Source of the DNA: Neurospora tetrasperma FGSC 2508 | Lineage: Eukaryota > Ascomycota > Sordariomycetes > Sordariales > Sordariaceae | NCBI RefSeq assembly: GCF_000213175.1 | Contig: NW_009799100.1 | Location: forward strand, 4,033,099 to 4,097,098 | Length of the DNA stretch: 64,000 bases | Reading direction: 5' to 3' | Shown here: one piece after another, positions 44,013-54,763 of the stretch | How positions within the stretch are numbered: the first letter of the stretch is position 1 | Layout of the letters: every line of letters starts with the position of its first letter | Made by a program: the position numbers and the translations under genes | Notes under the pieces: generated by a model | What the model saw: the letters and a program-made list of their open reading frames with translations, nothing else | Database searches by the model: none | Told to the model about the DNA's origin: nothing

Positions 44013-46338
44013 TTATTGGCCATTGTTCAAGGAATACCCGCCAGGGGGCCAGGTCTGTTGTTGCATCGGTGGAGGCCGATGATGTGGTCCCGAAGATTGT
44101 TGTCGGTGGTGTTGTTGATGTTGTTGTTGCTGCTGCTGGTTCTCCCATCCACCCGGTCCCTGTGTATGCGCCCGTCCTAGTCCCTGTGCCTGTACCTGTC
44201 CTTGTCCCTGCAGGTGTCCTTGGCCCTGTACATGCCCTTGTTGCACCTGCCTCTGCCCCATCTGCTGTTTCTTCCCCCTAAGCGTCTCCATCAGATCCTG
44301 TGAATACATCTGGAATGTCTCCCCAAGCGACAGCGCGTCCTCCCACCGGGCACCGTACCACTCTAATAGCTTGCCGATTTGTCCTAGTGCGGTTATAGCC
44401 CGGTCGATGTTGGGAAGGGTGGTATTAGTATCCGACATCCTCTTCCTAGGCAGAGGTGGCGGGGTAACACCGCCCTGCTGCGAAGCAGAGTGTGAGATGG
44501 TGTGTGGTGAAAAGAGTAGAATGTCCGCGGCATCAGACCTGAGGATGGCAGCAAACTGCGTGCCGACAAAGAATAATCGCAGAACGTCGTGGAATGTATA
44601 CAAGGCTGTGTTTATGGACGCGTCGGCCAGGCCGCAGAGCCCGCTGATGTACGAGATGGCGTATTCGAAGATCAGAAGCTCACCGTAGGTGGAGAGGTGC
44701 GGCGACCGGATGCCAGGCGAAATGCAGAAGACGTGGCTGTAATACATTTCGAGTTCGAGCATTTGCCGGATGGAAGGGTTGTGGGAGACGGGTAGGGTGG
44801 AAAACCAGGCGTGCATGTCGTGACACATGCGCCAGATGAAGGCGGTCGAGTCGGGCAAAGGGTGCGAGGGCGAGCCTTGGAAGAGGGATTGGTACCAGGT
44901 GGATTGGAGACGGCGCAGGCGGTAGAGGTAGGTGGAAGTTTCGGCGGTGGACGAGTCGTCGGCGAGGGCGTCGCGGACTTCGGCGGGGATGGCGTCATCG
45001 GCGAAGGAAAAGGCGCGGGCATGGGCTAAAGATATGGCTCTAGAGGGCGGTTAATAGGCTGTACGTACTAGAGAGAGTAGGTGTGTAAGAGGGGCAATAC
45101 CTGTCTAGGGAGTAGGCGCTGCGGAAAATTCGTCGACGGAGTTTGACATCGGTTATGCTCATGCCATGATGCTCAGGAGGGTCCGCGAAGGGCCCCTGGT
45201 CGAGGATCGCACGGCAAGTAAAGCCCAGAATCTGCCATGTGTCAAAGTGGTCTGGATCGTAGGTTGAGTAAAGTGTCAGGAGCAAAAGCGACTGAATCTG
45301 TTTGACGTTGCCTGGTGAAAGGACTTCTTGTGCAAAAGGCAAGGCACAAGCAAGATAGTCGAGTCCATCTAGGTAGTGGCTGTCATCCTTCTGCCGGCTC
45401 TGGGCTGTGGAGCCAATGGCCAGGACCATCCAAAAGAGCCAGTATTCTGGGGATGTGAACTGCCTCTGGCTTGTTCGATATATGTCTTCGAGAAGGCCGT
45501 TGAAAATTCGTCGAGAAAAGGCCGGATAAAGCTGGTGGACGCTGCTCATGTAAAAGTCGACAATCTTTCGGGCCTTGTCATACGGCGGCAGTCCAACAGA
45601 ACGGGACTGTGGCACGAATTTGTTGGTGGAAGCGGCCAGGATGATGGTGGCGAGAGATAGACGGGTCTTCTCGTGGTCTTCCTGGGATACGGGGTTAATC
45701 GTTCTGAGTAAATCATGGATGATTAGGAACCGTTCGGCCAAGTTGACGCAGTGGGATCACGTACACTGAGCTCAGTGAGGCTATCACTTGCTCTATCTCT
45801 TGATCTCCATGCAGGCGTGCTGCCCTCCGAGCAACGTTGACCCTGATATTGTCAAGAGAATCCCGGCGATCTGGACCCCATTCGTCGTCGTTCCCATGGT
45901 CCAAAGGGCCGGGAGCAGTGGGGGGATCGGAACCAGGACCAGGCTGGGTCTGCGAGGACATGTGCGACCGAGCGTAATGGAGCTGTTTCTCCAGCTTCTC
46001 AACCCTGGCCTCAAGAGCTCTCACATAATTCGGTTCCCTCCCTCGGATGAAGCGTTCACTGATGGGCATGCACTCGGATTCGCGGCCGAATTTGACGCAT
46101 GAGGTACAGGCCGGGAGCTTTCCGTCACACTTGATCTTGGCACTTCGGCCTACATATCTCGGCTGTCAATGTTGGGCACAACTATAGTTGATACTCGGGC
46201 TAGCTCACATCTTGTACACGCTGTGACTGGGCGCGATACTTTGAGCACGGGGTTGTCGAGAAGGTCTTCTTCAGTCGCTTCTGAGTCTGAGGGGAGGTCC
46301 GCGTGGGCATCATCCCAGTTGAAAGACAGTGTTGACAT
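44013..46338 (-). CDS. Zn2Cys6 transcription factor with Fungal_trans-type regulatory domain
   Basis: Nuclear zinc-cluster regulator of 714 residues. Four exons on the minus strand: 46338-46209, 46149-45765, 45703-45101 and 45039-44013, with introns of about 59-61 bp that all keep frame. The first splice completes the zinc cluster: CTRCRSAKIKCDGKLPACTS then CVKFGRESEC, followed by a linker and coiled coil (YVRALEARVEKLEKQLHYAR). The middle domain has KIVDFYMSSVHQLYPAFSRR and QIQSLLLLTLYSTYDPDHFD, typical of Fungal_trans. The C-terminus is Q/G/P-rich, partly built of GQGHLQGQGQVQ-like repeats, and may be an activation region. The target pathway is not apparent from the neighbours. Confidence 0.9.
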
Positions 46339-47491
46339 TGGGAAATATTGAACAACGGCTCAGGCTTCGTGGATTGGCGAATATATATGAGATGTAGACG
46401 ATTGGTAGCCAGCATTCAAGTTATATGCGACATGTGAAGTCAAGTGTGGATCGGCAACAGTGAGAAGAGATGGGACGAAGAGTGATGGAGTGGGATGAAC
46501 CCGGGCCGCAGCTTCACTGTTATTTTACGCTTTAGTCAGCGTCTTTGTAGGTACCTCTACAAGCTGAGGCTCTTGTACAAAATACTCATGCTTGGGGGTG
46601 GGGTAAGCGGGGGCCATTCAGGTTCTCTCTTATGCTCTTATCCGCTTCATTTGAGGTTCAACAAGCAGACAGACAGACAGACAGACAGAGTGTAATATGA
46701 GATCGCTTGTGGCATCATGGAATACTTGAGCTAGTGAAAAGGGGGCATACGTCCAAGCAAACGAGACATCACCAAAGGATCACTTGAAGTTGACATAGGT
46801 AATGCAATCCACCTAGGATGGCCATGTCCGCCATGCGTCCTCTGGCCAGTTTCGCATATGTGCCTGATATCCACTATTCAGCTCTCACAGACCCTCGTGA
46901 ACAAAAAGCTGTCGGTTAGGCGCCAACGGTTTGCTCTTCCGAGTCCTTTTTTGTCAGGGGCACCTCAGCCTCCACAACCGTGTTTCAGCCAGACGCAGAG
47001 ACCAGGGGGACGAGGACTGGTGAAGCTTTGGAAGCTTCCAAATACGATACATAGCAGTCCCAAATCGCATTTGATCCATGCCATGCGCGGGACCTGCCGC
47101 TGCGCATTCCTCGGCCTTCTCGTCTTTGCTTCCACTTCGTACCTGCGCGAGTACAGTCCGTCACGTGAGGCCTTGTTTCCACTGCTGGATAAACAAGGGG
47201 AAAGGCCCCTTGACTTGGATCTTCAGGGTTTTGCATGTGTCTGTTCTTCCCTCCGTCCCCTGGCCCGCCCCACATGGCTTCAATCATAAACTGGGGTACC
47301 GGGGTTATTGGGCATCAGAAGGGAAACGCCGGACTGATGATCCGGTCAATGGAATCCAAAAGGGGTTTGTTTGTACAACAATGGACGCGGTCTATTCCGC
47401 AGTCTATCATTATGCTCGAGTACTCTCGGGTTTACTTTGCAATGACATGGGGCTACAAAAACACAAGGCTGCAAAATGTTGATTTTCTAAC
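46339..47491. other. Intergenic region between regulator and transposon
   Basis: 1.15 kb holding the regulator promoter. It includes a GTAGGTACCTCTAC palindrome near 46548-46561 and an (ACAG)n repeat near 46664-46688. No gene is recognised. Confidence 0.35.
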
Positions 47492-47493
47492 TA

Positions 47494-47518
47494 CAGTCAA
47501 GTCTGCAATTAACGATAT
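47494..47518 (+). repeat. Left terminal inverted repeat
   Basis: 25 bp starting CAGTCAAGTCTGCAA, exactly matched in inverse at the other end. It keeps its CpA sites although the interior is heavily mutated. Confidence 0.95.
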
Positions 47519-47882
47519 GAGGTATAACGATAATCTGGCTATAATGTTCAATTTCACTGCCACCGTTCCATTTATATGGAGATTTCAGTAGTATAATGAT
47601 ATATTCTGTATTGAGATTATGATTAAAATCCTGCTTAATAATACACATAACCTAGTATTTAATCATTATTTTTACCCAATTTTAATACAACCACCCAATG
47701 TACAAACTGGGCTAGTCTAACTAGGCATAACCTCCTCCATCCCCTCTTTCTCCTCTTTTGCTAGCACATCAATAAATTGCTCAAAAATCACCCTTTTTAA
47801 TTACTAATAAACTTCCTTAATTCACAGATTACTCTACAACTCTACTAGTATATTCCTTAATTATTATATTTAATACTCTACT

Positions 47883-49340
47883 ATGTCTAAGCTTTCAAAA
47901 AACGTCGGCCCCCGTCGCTATGCCCTCAGCGAGTTCCAGTAATAAGCTATCCGCTAATATATAAAGCGTATTACTACTACCCAACGCGATGTAACTACCT
48001 AGATAATTCGCGAGTTCGGCTACAAAATTAGCTAGTCTACCGTTAGTGAGTCCCTTAAACCTAAATAGAATTATTTTAATATAAAGATATTCGCTCAAAG
48101 CTATATTAGTATTACCAAAATCCATAAGGCTGACTGTCCTATCCTTAAGAAAGCACTTTATAAATAGGTACTTCATATAGAGGGTTCCCAATTGTTAATT
48201 ATAGGAAATATAATCTAAGCTACTACTAAAGTGCCATAGAATTTAATACCCAATTTTAACTCCCTTAATAAACCAAAATTCTCTACTGGTTAGCTGGCCG
48301 GATTTAAGCGCCGTTATAGTATTAAGTAGTATAAGCAATCCGGGGAATTAGGGTCTACCGACGTCAACAGCTCTATCGATAAAATCAAGTATATTAAATA
48401 AATTATTAAATAATATCTTTCTAATAATATTTATAATACGGATGAAACTAGCCTCTTCTAATTATTTACCCCTAATTTTACTCTCGCTACCTAAATACAA
48501 TTAGGTAGTAAGAAAAAGAAGAACTATATTATAGGTATACTAACTATTAATATATTAAATAATTATAAATTTAACCTCTAAATTATTAACTATTTTAAGA
48601 ACCTTCGTACCTTTGGTAAAAATAGTAAATATATTATTAGACTCCCCTTTACATAGTAATTTACAAGAAGGTATAAATAATAGTAATTATTTTTATAGAG
48701 TATCTATTTTAGTTCGATTGCTAAATAGAGGGTAGGAAGGTACTCCTTCTAATAAATAAATTTAACGCTCATACTTCTATACTTAAATAGCTTTAAGAGA
48801 GTGATAGAAATTATACTTTATATAATAGTACTATTGTTATTCTACTTACTAATACCACCTTCCTATATTAACCTATAAATTAAAGAATTATTAATAATAT
48901 AAAGGTCAATTATAGGAAGCTCTAGCTTCAACACATAGTCAACCTAATATTAGTGGGCTATAATCCCTTTAAGAATACTACTATTTTATAAGCAATTTAC
49001 TAAGTTATTAATACTTAGCAGAATAAGGTTACTACTATTATAATTAATAACTATTAAAAAAAGTCTACTCTATTTAGCACTATTCAAAGTCCTAATAAAA
49101 AGCCAATTAAACGGATTAACCCAATAACTATTAATAAAGATCACTATAGTATTAAAACTACTACTATTACGCTAGTACAATAAATTCTAAAAGTTTTCTC
49201 TACTGATATAGATTCTAGTAAGATAATAGAATTAAAAGAGAGTTTAGTATGTACTAGGACTATTAAAACTATAATAAATATTATTAACTTTATTAACTCT
49301 CCAAACAAGACTATTATTAATAGCTTAAATAATTTTATTA
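47883..49340 (+). pseudogene. Degenerate pogo/Fot1-like transposase
   Basis: From ATG 47883 the frame reads MSKLSKNVGPRRYALSEFQ and then stops. Thereafter the frame is broken every few codons by TAA/TAG, with residues of a basic DNA-binding N-terminus still visible (SATKLASLPLVS-like fragments). The rest is TpA-rich and unreadable. The start resembles the helix-turn-helix N-terminus of fungal pogo-type transposases; this is inference from position and composition. No functional protein is possible. Confidence 0.55.
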
Positions 49341-49348
49341 CCTATATA

Positions 49349-49669
49349 TTACGGGGCTGGCGCCTAGGGGTATTATTTGCCTAGCATATAAGTTAGGCGT
49401 GCCCTCTAGTTGGGTGTACGGGCCGGTCGGCTGTCGGCAGCCGTCTTAGCGCCAGATGTACTACGTGCCATTGGGTGCATCCCTCGGGTGCAGCGCAGGG
49501 GCTACATTTCTGGCCTTAGCATTTCTAGCACCTTCAATAACTACGCTTCTCGTGTATTTAGCTAGAAGCTCTGTGTCTTACTAGCACAGACTTCCCTTTT
49601 CCTCTTTGTTAATTATTTCAAGCTGTTTTCAAGGCCTACTTACATGTATACCTTATAGATCCCTTACAC
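49349..49669. mobile_element. GC-rich un-RIPed insert inside the transposon
   Basis: About 320 bp of normal base composition (starting TTACGGGGCTGGCG, ending ATCCCTTACAC) is sharply bounded by A/T-rich RIPed DNA. TATATA flanks it on both sides, which could be a target duplication but is weak evidence in TA-rich DNA. It contains a CGGCTG-TCGG-CAGCCG hairpin. It has no open frame. A short non-autonomous element inserted after RIP, or too short to be RIPed, fits best. Confidence 0.5.
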
Positions 49670-50101
49670 TATATAGCTAAAACCTTTTCACTAGTAATAA
49701 GAGAAGATAATAATAACCAATTAGAATAATAAGAATTACCTACTATATTGCTTACAACTACGCTTAAAGCTATTATAATAGTTATTTAATACAAAGAGTA
49801 ATCGATAATAGTCAACTTAATAAATATAGCTTTATTTCGACAGGTACAAAAGAGACTAATTAAGCAGTCGTTACTTAAAAAAATTAACGCACCTTAGACC
49901 ACATTAAATTTATACTTCAAGAAATAGTAAACTATACAAATCTGTATAGGCAACGTTTACTAGATTAAATACACTATTTTTAGCAGTTTCTGACTCAAAA
50001 TAACATAAAAATAATGATTCTAGCTCAAAATCATGATTTTACACCAAAATCTTAGTGTAACGATAATCTGGGAATAACGATCAGATCCAGGGGGTGACCA
50101 A

Positions 50102-50126
50102 ATATCGTTAATTGCAGACTTGACTG
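50102..50126 (-). repeat. Right terminal inverted repeat
   Basis: Perfect inverse of the left 25-bp terminus, followed directly by the TA target duplication. Confidence 0.95.
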
Positions 50127-50128
50127 TA

Positions 50129-51000
50129 CTTATGTACCTAGTTACAGGTACCCAAATGAGCTGTCGGGTGTAACTGTTGCATATCTCCACTTGCCTACCC
50201 GATTCTGTATAGTGTACGTCTCCATATGCATTGGGTGAGATAAGTGCGCCTATCGGGCCGGTAGAGAAATAGTGTAGGCGCCGCCCGGAACTGAATGCTA
50301 TTCTCACTCTGCCATCTCCAACGACCCGCAACCACCACTGCCCGCCATCCCATCCATGGAACCTAACGAATTGCCCTCTCTCGTCCCTCCCGCGGTCTGC
50401 CACGCCGGCCTCGCTGCACACTCCCGCCCGTCCACCACCACCCGACCCTTCTTCTCACGACGAGGTGACCGGGCATGTTACTCAGCCGAGGCGGTCCAGA
50501 ATACGGGCCCCTAACTCACGTATCGTTGCCCTGTAACTGCCCGCCCCTGTTCGTACCCTAGCCGATCGAGGAACCCTGCCGCTGGCACGGCGTTCCCACC
50601 ATGAATCTCCCCCACTTCACCAACCCACATCTTCCGCCCACATTCTACGCTAGCCCAGCGTTTGGACAGGCCTGAGGAGGCCCAGCGTGTGTCACTTGCA
50701 AAGTCGCAGGGCAACCACCAAACAACCTCAACACTTTGACAAGCCGAGAGCCTCTTCACCAATTCAGCTCTGCCCTTTCGATTCCCGTCTTCATCAGGCC
50801 CTCGAGAGTCGCTCATATACCTTATCCACCTTCTAGTCAACAACCACCTCCGAGGCGCCTCCCGCCCGTCCGCCATGCTCCACGTGCGCGCAGTGGGAAT
50901 CTTGAGCTGTGGTACAACCTGAACCTGAACTGCCTCGACGACTTCAACCCCCGCCTGCTTGTCTCTACAACCTCACCCCCAGCCAGCAGCCAGCCAGCCC
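50129..51000. promoter_or_regulatory. Upstream region of the third Zn2Cys6 gene
   Basis: 870 bp between the transposon end and the start codon. From 50300 on it is C-rich and resembles a promoter plus 5' UTR. Open frames here overlap the downstream gene start in other frames and are probably not coding. Confidence 0.4.
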
Positions 51001-54000
51001 ATGGATGCTGCCGAGATCGTCCGCCGGGCCCTGGGCTCTATCGCCGAACGAAGATCTTCACAGCAACACCTACACCCACAACCACAAGCCACGCCCTCAT
51101 ACTTCCCCTTTCCCACTCAACAACACGCCGCACCCAGGCCTGCCGCCCCTCGCCCCCAACGCCGCGATGCCTCCAACCTGGGATACACGTTGACAGCATG
51201 CTGCAGATGTCGTCAGGTACGTCTCTTCCCCGTCGTCATCGAGTCTGCCTTGCTCTAATCCGAGACTTTGTTTGTAGCGGAAAACCAGATGCGGTACCTC
51301 CTTACCTCGATGCATGCCTTGCGAGCGCGCGGGCGCCGTTTGCGAATACTGGGACTCGACCTTGCAAAGGAAGGTCAGCCGTTCTTACGTTGTCAAGCTG
51401 CGGGACAAGCTACGCCGCCTTACCGACGAACTTGCTCAGTTCAAGACCGATGAACCAGACCCACAGGATCGCCGACAGAGTCCCGATCTATCCAGCAGCC
51501 TGGTGCGGCCCAACGTGACCGATGAGATCTCTTACTGGTTTGGGCCCAGCAGTGGTGTCGGTCTACAGCGAACATTAATGGAAGAGGCTAAGCGCTATAT
51601 GGAATCCGAGTCGTTTGCCAATCTGTTATCCGAGAGCGTTACCCGGCGAGTCGATAGGGCAAACCGTATGCAGAGCATTTCGACAGGGCGCAAAAAAAGC
51701 TACCCCTTGATCAGTGAGATTCCGGTTCAGCAACTGCCAAAGCGCGCCACAGCCGACAGGCTTCTCGAGGTCTACATTCAGAGAGCACAGATATGGGCGC
51801 CAATCCTCCACGAAAAGATCCTTGAGGAAAACGTCAACGACGTGTACAGCGGCGACAAGGACCCCTACAAGAGGTTTGTGGTACACATGGTGTTTGCCAT
51901 AGGTTTGCGCAAATTGTCGTCGCAGTTCGCCGGTCTCGCCGACAGTTTCTACATCGCCGCCACAGAGTACTTCTGGCAAGTCATACAGCCGCGAGACCTC
52001 AAATCGCTACAGTGCATCATTTTACTGGCTCAATACTACCTATTGTGCCCCTACAAAGCACCTGGCTATTACATTGCCGGATTGGCGACCAAGCTTTGCC
52101 AGCAGCTTAACATTGTTGACGAACAAACCATTTCCTCGGGGGTTGATGAGCAGACACTCGATATGCGAAGGCGACTGGCTTGGGTGACGGTCAACAACGA
52201 ATTGGGCTTGGCGTACATCACCGGAAGGCCAAACGGCTTTTCCAAGAGTCATGATGCGATCAACCTCAAGTTCTTTGAAAGCCTCCCGGATGAGAATATC
52301 ACCGCGGATGGCATCGAGTCCGGGCCCACTTGTGTGAGAAAGTTGGTAGCTATCCACTTTTGCAAGATGACCCTTCTGCAAGCAGAGATACGACGAGTCT
52401 TGTACGAGCAAACCATGCCCAATGTCAATAGCGAAGAACATTGCTGGGTTGCCAAGATGCAGAAAAAGCTGGAGGATTGGCGGGATTCTGCCCCTGAGAA
52501 GGCCGAGCCATGGTGCAAATCCTTGTATGTTTCCCGTCCATATGCATTGCTTTCTGTTTTATCGCTGACTCAAGAATCCCTAGGTTTGCATTCTACTTCC
52601 ACAACATGATGATCTCTCTATATCGCCCATCACCGCAAATACCAGACCCGTCTGCTACCGCCGCCGCCAAGTGCTATGACGCGTCCCGCGAAGTTATTGC
52701 GATTTCGAGCACACAAATCAAGGCATCGGCCGTCGACGTCACATATATATTCCTATCGACTATCCACACAGCGTTGAGTACTCTGCTGTGGTCCGTTTCC
52801 TACGCCGAGGTTCGAGCCGACCACTCCGCAGATGAAGTCAAAGACATCACGGAGACTGCGCTGGAAATATTTGCCCAATGCTCCGAATTCTTGCCAGAAC
52901 CACAAGCCGTTTCGGAATTTTACGACGTCTTGATCTCGGTCTCCCTACGTCGCTATCACATTAAGGAGGAACCCATCAGTCCTACGCCGGGTTTTGAGCA
53001 CTTGCCGAACGCGAGTGGGTTTGGCCAGCCTGGCTTGCTGAACTCCAACATGTCCGATCCAGACATGTTCGCAACACCGCAAGCAACACAAACGCCCCAG
53101 GATAAGGAAACACCGATATTCCGGGCTCCTAGCTTCCGCTATGTCTTCGACGGCACTCCTGAGCCGGAGCCGCCAACAGATCTCCAAAACACACCATTCC
53201 GCCCTTCCCAACCCATGTTCCGCTCAAACTCGATTTTTGGAAGTCCCTCGACGGATCCAGGCCGAAGGCTCTCTCACTGGGCCCCTGAATCTACCACTTC
53301 TGTTAACCATAACGCCCCAGTAGACGCACAAGGGCCACCAACAGGACGTTTCGAACCATCGATATCACCCCCGACAGACCCCTCGACTCCGATTGCCATG
53401 CCGGGAGCATTCAACCCACCCACAACTCTTCCGCAAGCACCAGTACACGTCCCCGTCAATACTCTACCAATCACGACAGAGCCTCTCACCTCCTACCACC
53501 TCGCCCCTAGCCCAGTGATGCCCCTCCCGCAACACGCACCACCGCTAATACCGACAACAACGGCACAACAAGCCTGGTTCAACCCCCCGCCTCCTCTCCT
53601 CTCACCGCACACCTTCTCCTCAAGCAGAGGCAGCATCAGCATTTCCGGAACAGCCAATGACGTCATGCTCAACCCCGGTCTCGGCCTCTGGCTCACGCGG
53701 TTTAGCGACAATTACTCGCTCAACCGCGGTCCACCGCCTACTTCAAACGGGTGGGGACCTGGTTGGGCTAACACCAACAACAATAATAGCAACAATAACC
53801 CCAACGGTTTGGGCGCTGGTGGTGGTCTAGGCATGGGATCACCCTGGGGAGCTCAGCCGCCCCCGCCTCATAGCGGTAGCATGGGAGGAGGGCTGCCGCC
53901 AAACAATAACAGCAACATGAACAACGTCTGGGCGACTCACTGGTCGGATCAGAGACAGGGAAGTCTAAGCCAGGAACAGCAGGATGAGTTGATGGATGTG

Positions 54001-54057
54001 TTGGAGACGGAGGGAATGGCGGAGATTGATATGTTTTTGAAGATGGAGACTTCGTGA
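51001..54057 (+). CDS. Zn2Cys6 transcription factor with Fungal_trans domain and N/Q/P-rich tail
   Basis: Zinc-cluster regulator of 978 residues. Exons 51001-51216, 51278-52524 and 52584-54057; introns of 61 bp (GTACGT, TTTGTAG, splitting the cluster after CCRCRQ) and 59 bp (GTATGT, CCCTAG). Cluster CCRCRQRKTRCGTSLPRCMP then CERAGAVCEY is followed by a linker and a zipper-like helix YVVKLRDKLRRLTDELAQF. The Fungal_trans domain shows VYIQRAQIWAPILHEKILEE and IILLAQYYLLCPYKAPGYYI, typical of this family, and the tail is rich in P, T, N and G with an acidic C-terminus (ELMDVLETEGMAEIDMFLKM) that looks like an activation domain. The start at 51001 is the first ATG in frame. Target unknown. Confidence 0.91.
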
Positions 54058-54763
54058 GTTGTGAATTTGAGCGTGAGTGAGCCTATTGGTTTGACGGTGG
54101 GTTTTGGATAATACCTATCTTGGAACGAAGGGAGTTGGGCTTGAAGGGAGAAAGGGTAACGCGGATGGGGCGGCAAGATCTGATTTGGTTAGTTGGTTGG
54201 TTGGTGTAGGGAGTCAGTTCTTTGGATATATTCGGTAACTGGATGCAGGTAGCTGTGGTATATGATACATTGAAGAGAATTTTGACAATTAGCTGCTTCA
54301 AGGTGATTAAACTAGCTTTTGAGGGTAAGATGAGCAGGTTTATAAAACCAAGAAAAAAAAGAATGCCAAGATATGCTCATATCCAGCCTTAGCACATTGA
54401 CAGCTTATAAGTGTGCAAGTCTGTTAGTGATACGACATGCAACTAACAGTTGTACCAATTGTCGACGGATCGTCAAGGGCAGAAACAACTTAATGTAGAG
54501 AGGTAGGCACACGCTTCCACCCTCCACCCTTCGCCCCAAAACAAAGAAATAACTTGAAAAATGTAGAATAGTGCGGTGTTACATCTTCGCTACCTAGCTC
54601 TACACATTACTACATCCCATAACCAATGCCACCCAATACAAGAGCTACTCTCTCTCTCATTGTTCGATATAGGTATGTACCTCCAGGAGAATACTTACTT
54701 GGTCCACCAGAAGAAATAAAAAACCGATCGTGCCTCTGGTTCCTAAGCAGGAACTAGTACTAC
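54058..54763. other. Convergent intergenic region
   Basis: 700 bp between two convergent genes; it is T/A-rich and holds both 3' UTRs. No element is recognised. Confidence 0.35.

Larger units (their letters stand above)
47494..50126. mobile_element. RIP-degraded DNA transposon, Tc1/mariner (pogo/Fot1-like)
   Basis: 2633 bp bounded by perfect 25-bp terminal inverted repeats and flanked by TA on both sides (47492-47493 and 50127-50128), the target duplication of the Tc1/mariner superfamily. The interior is extremely A/T- and TpA-rich and full of stops on both strands, as RIP leaves it. A transposase-like start survives near the left end. A subterminal TAACGATAATCTGG motif occurs near both ends in direct orientation. 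An unmutated GC-rich block of about 320 bp sits inside and would explain the excess over the usual about 2 kb of this group. Confidence 0.85.

Noticed and set aside
47895-48191. 98-residue minus-strand frame in the transposon
   Set aside because: Chance opening in RIPed DNA; the transposase start reads on the plus strand.
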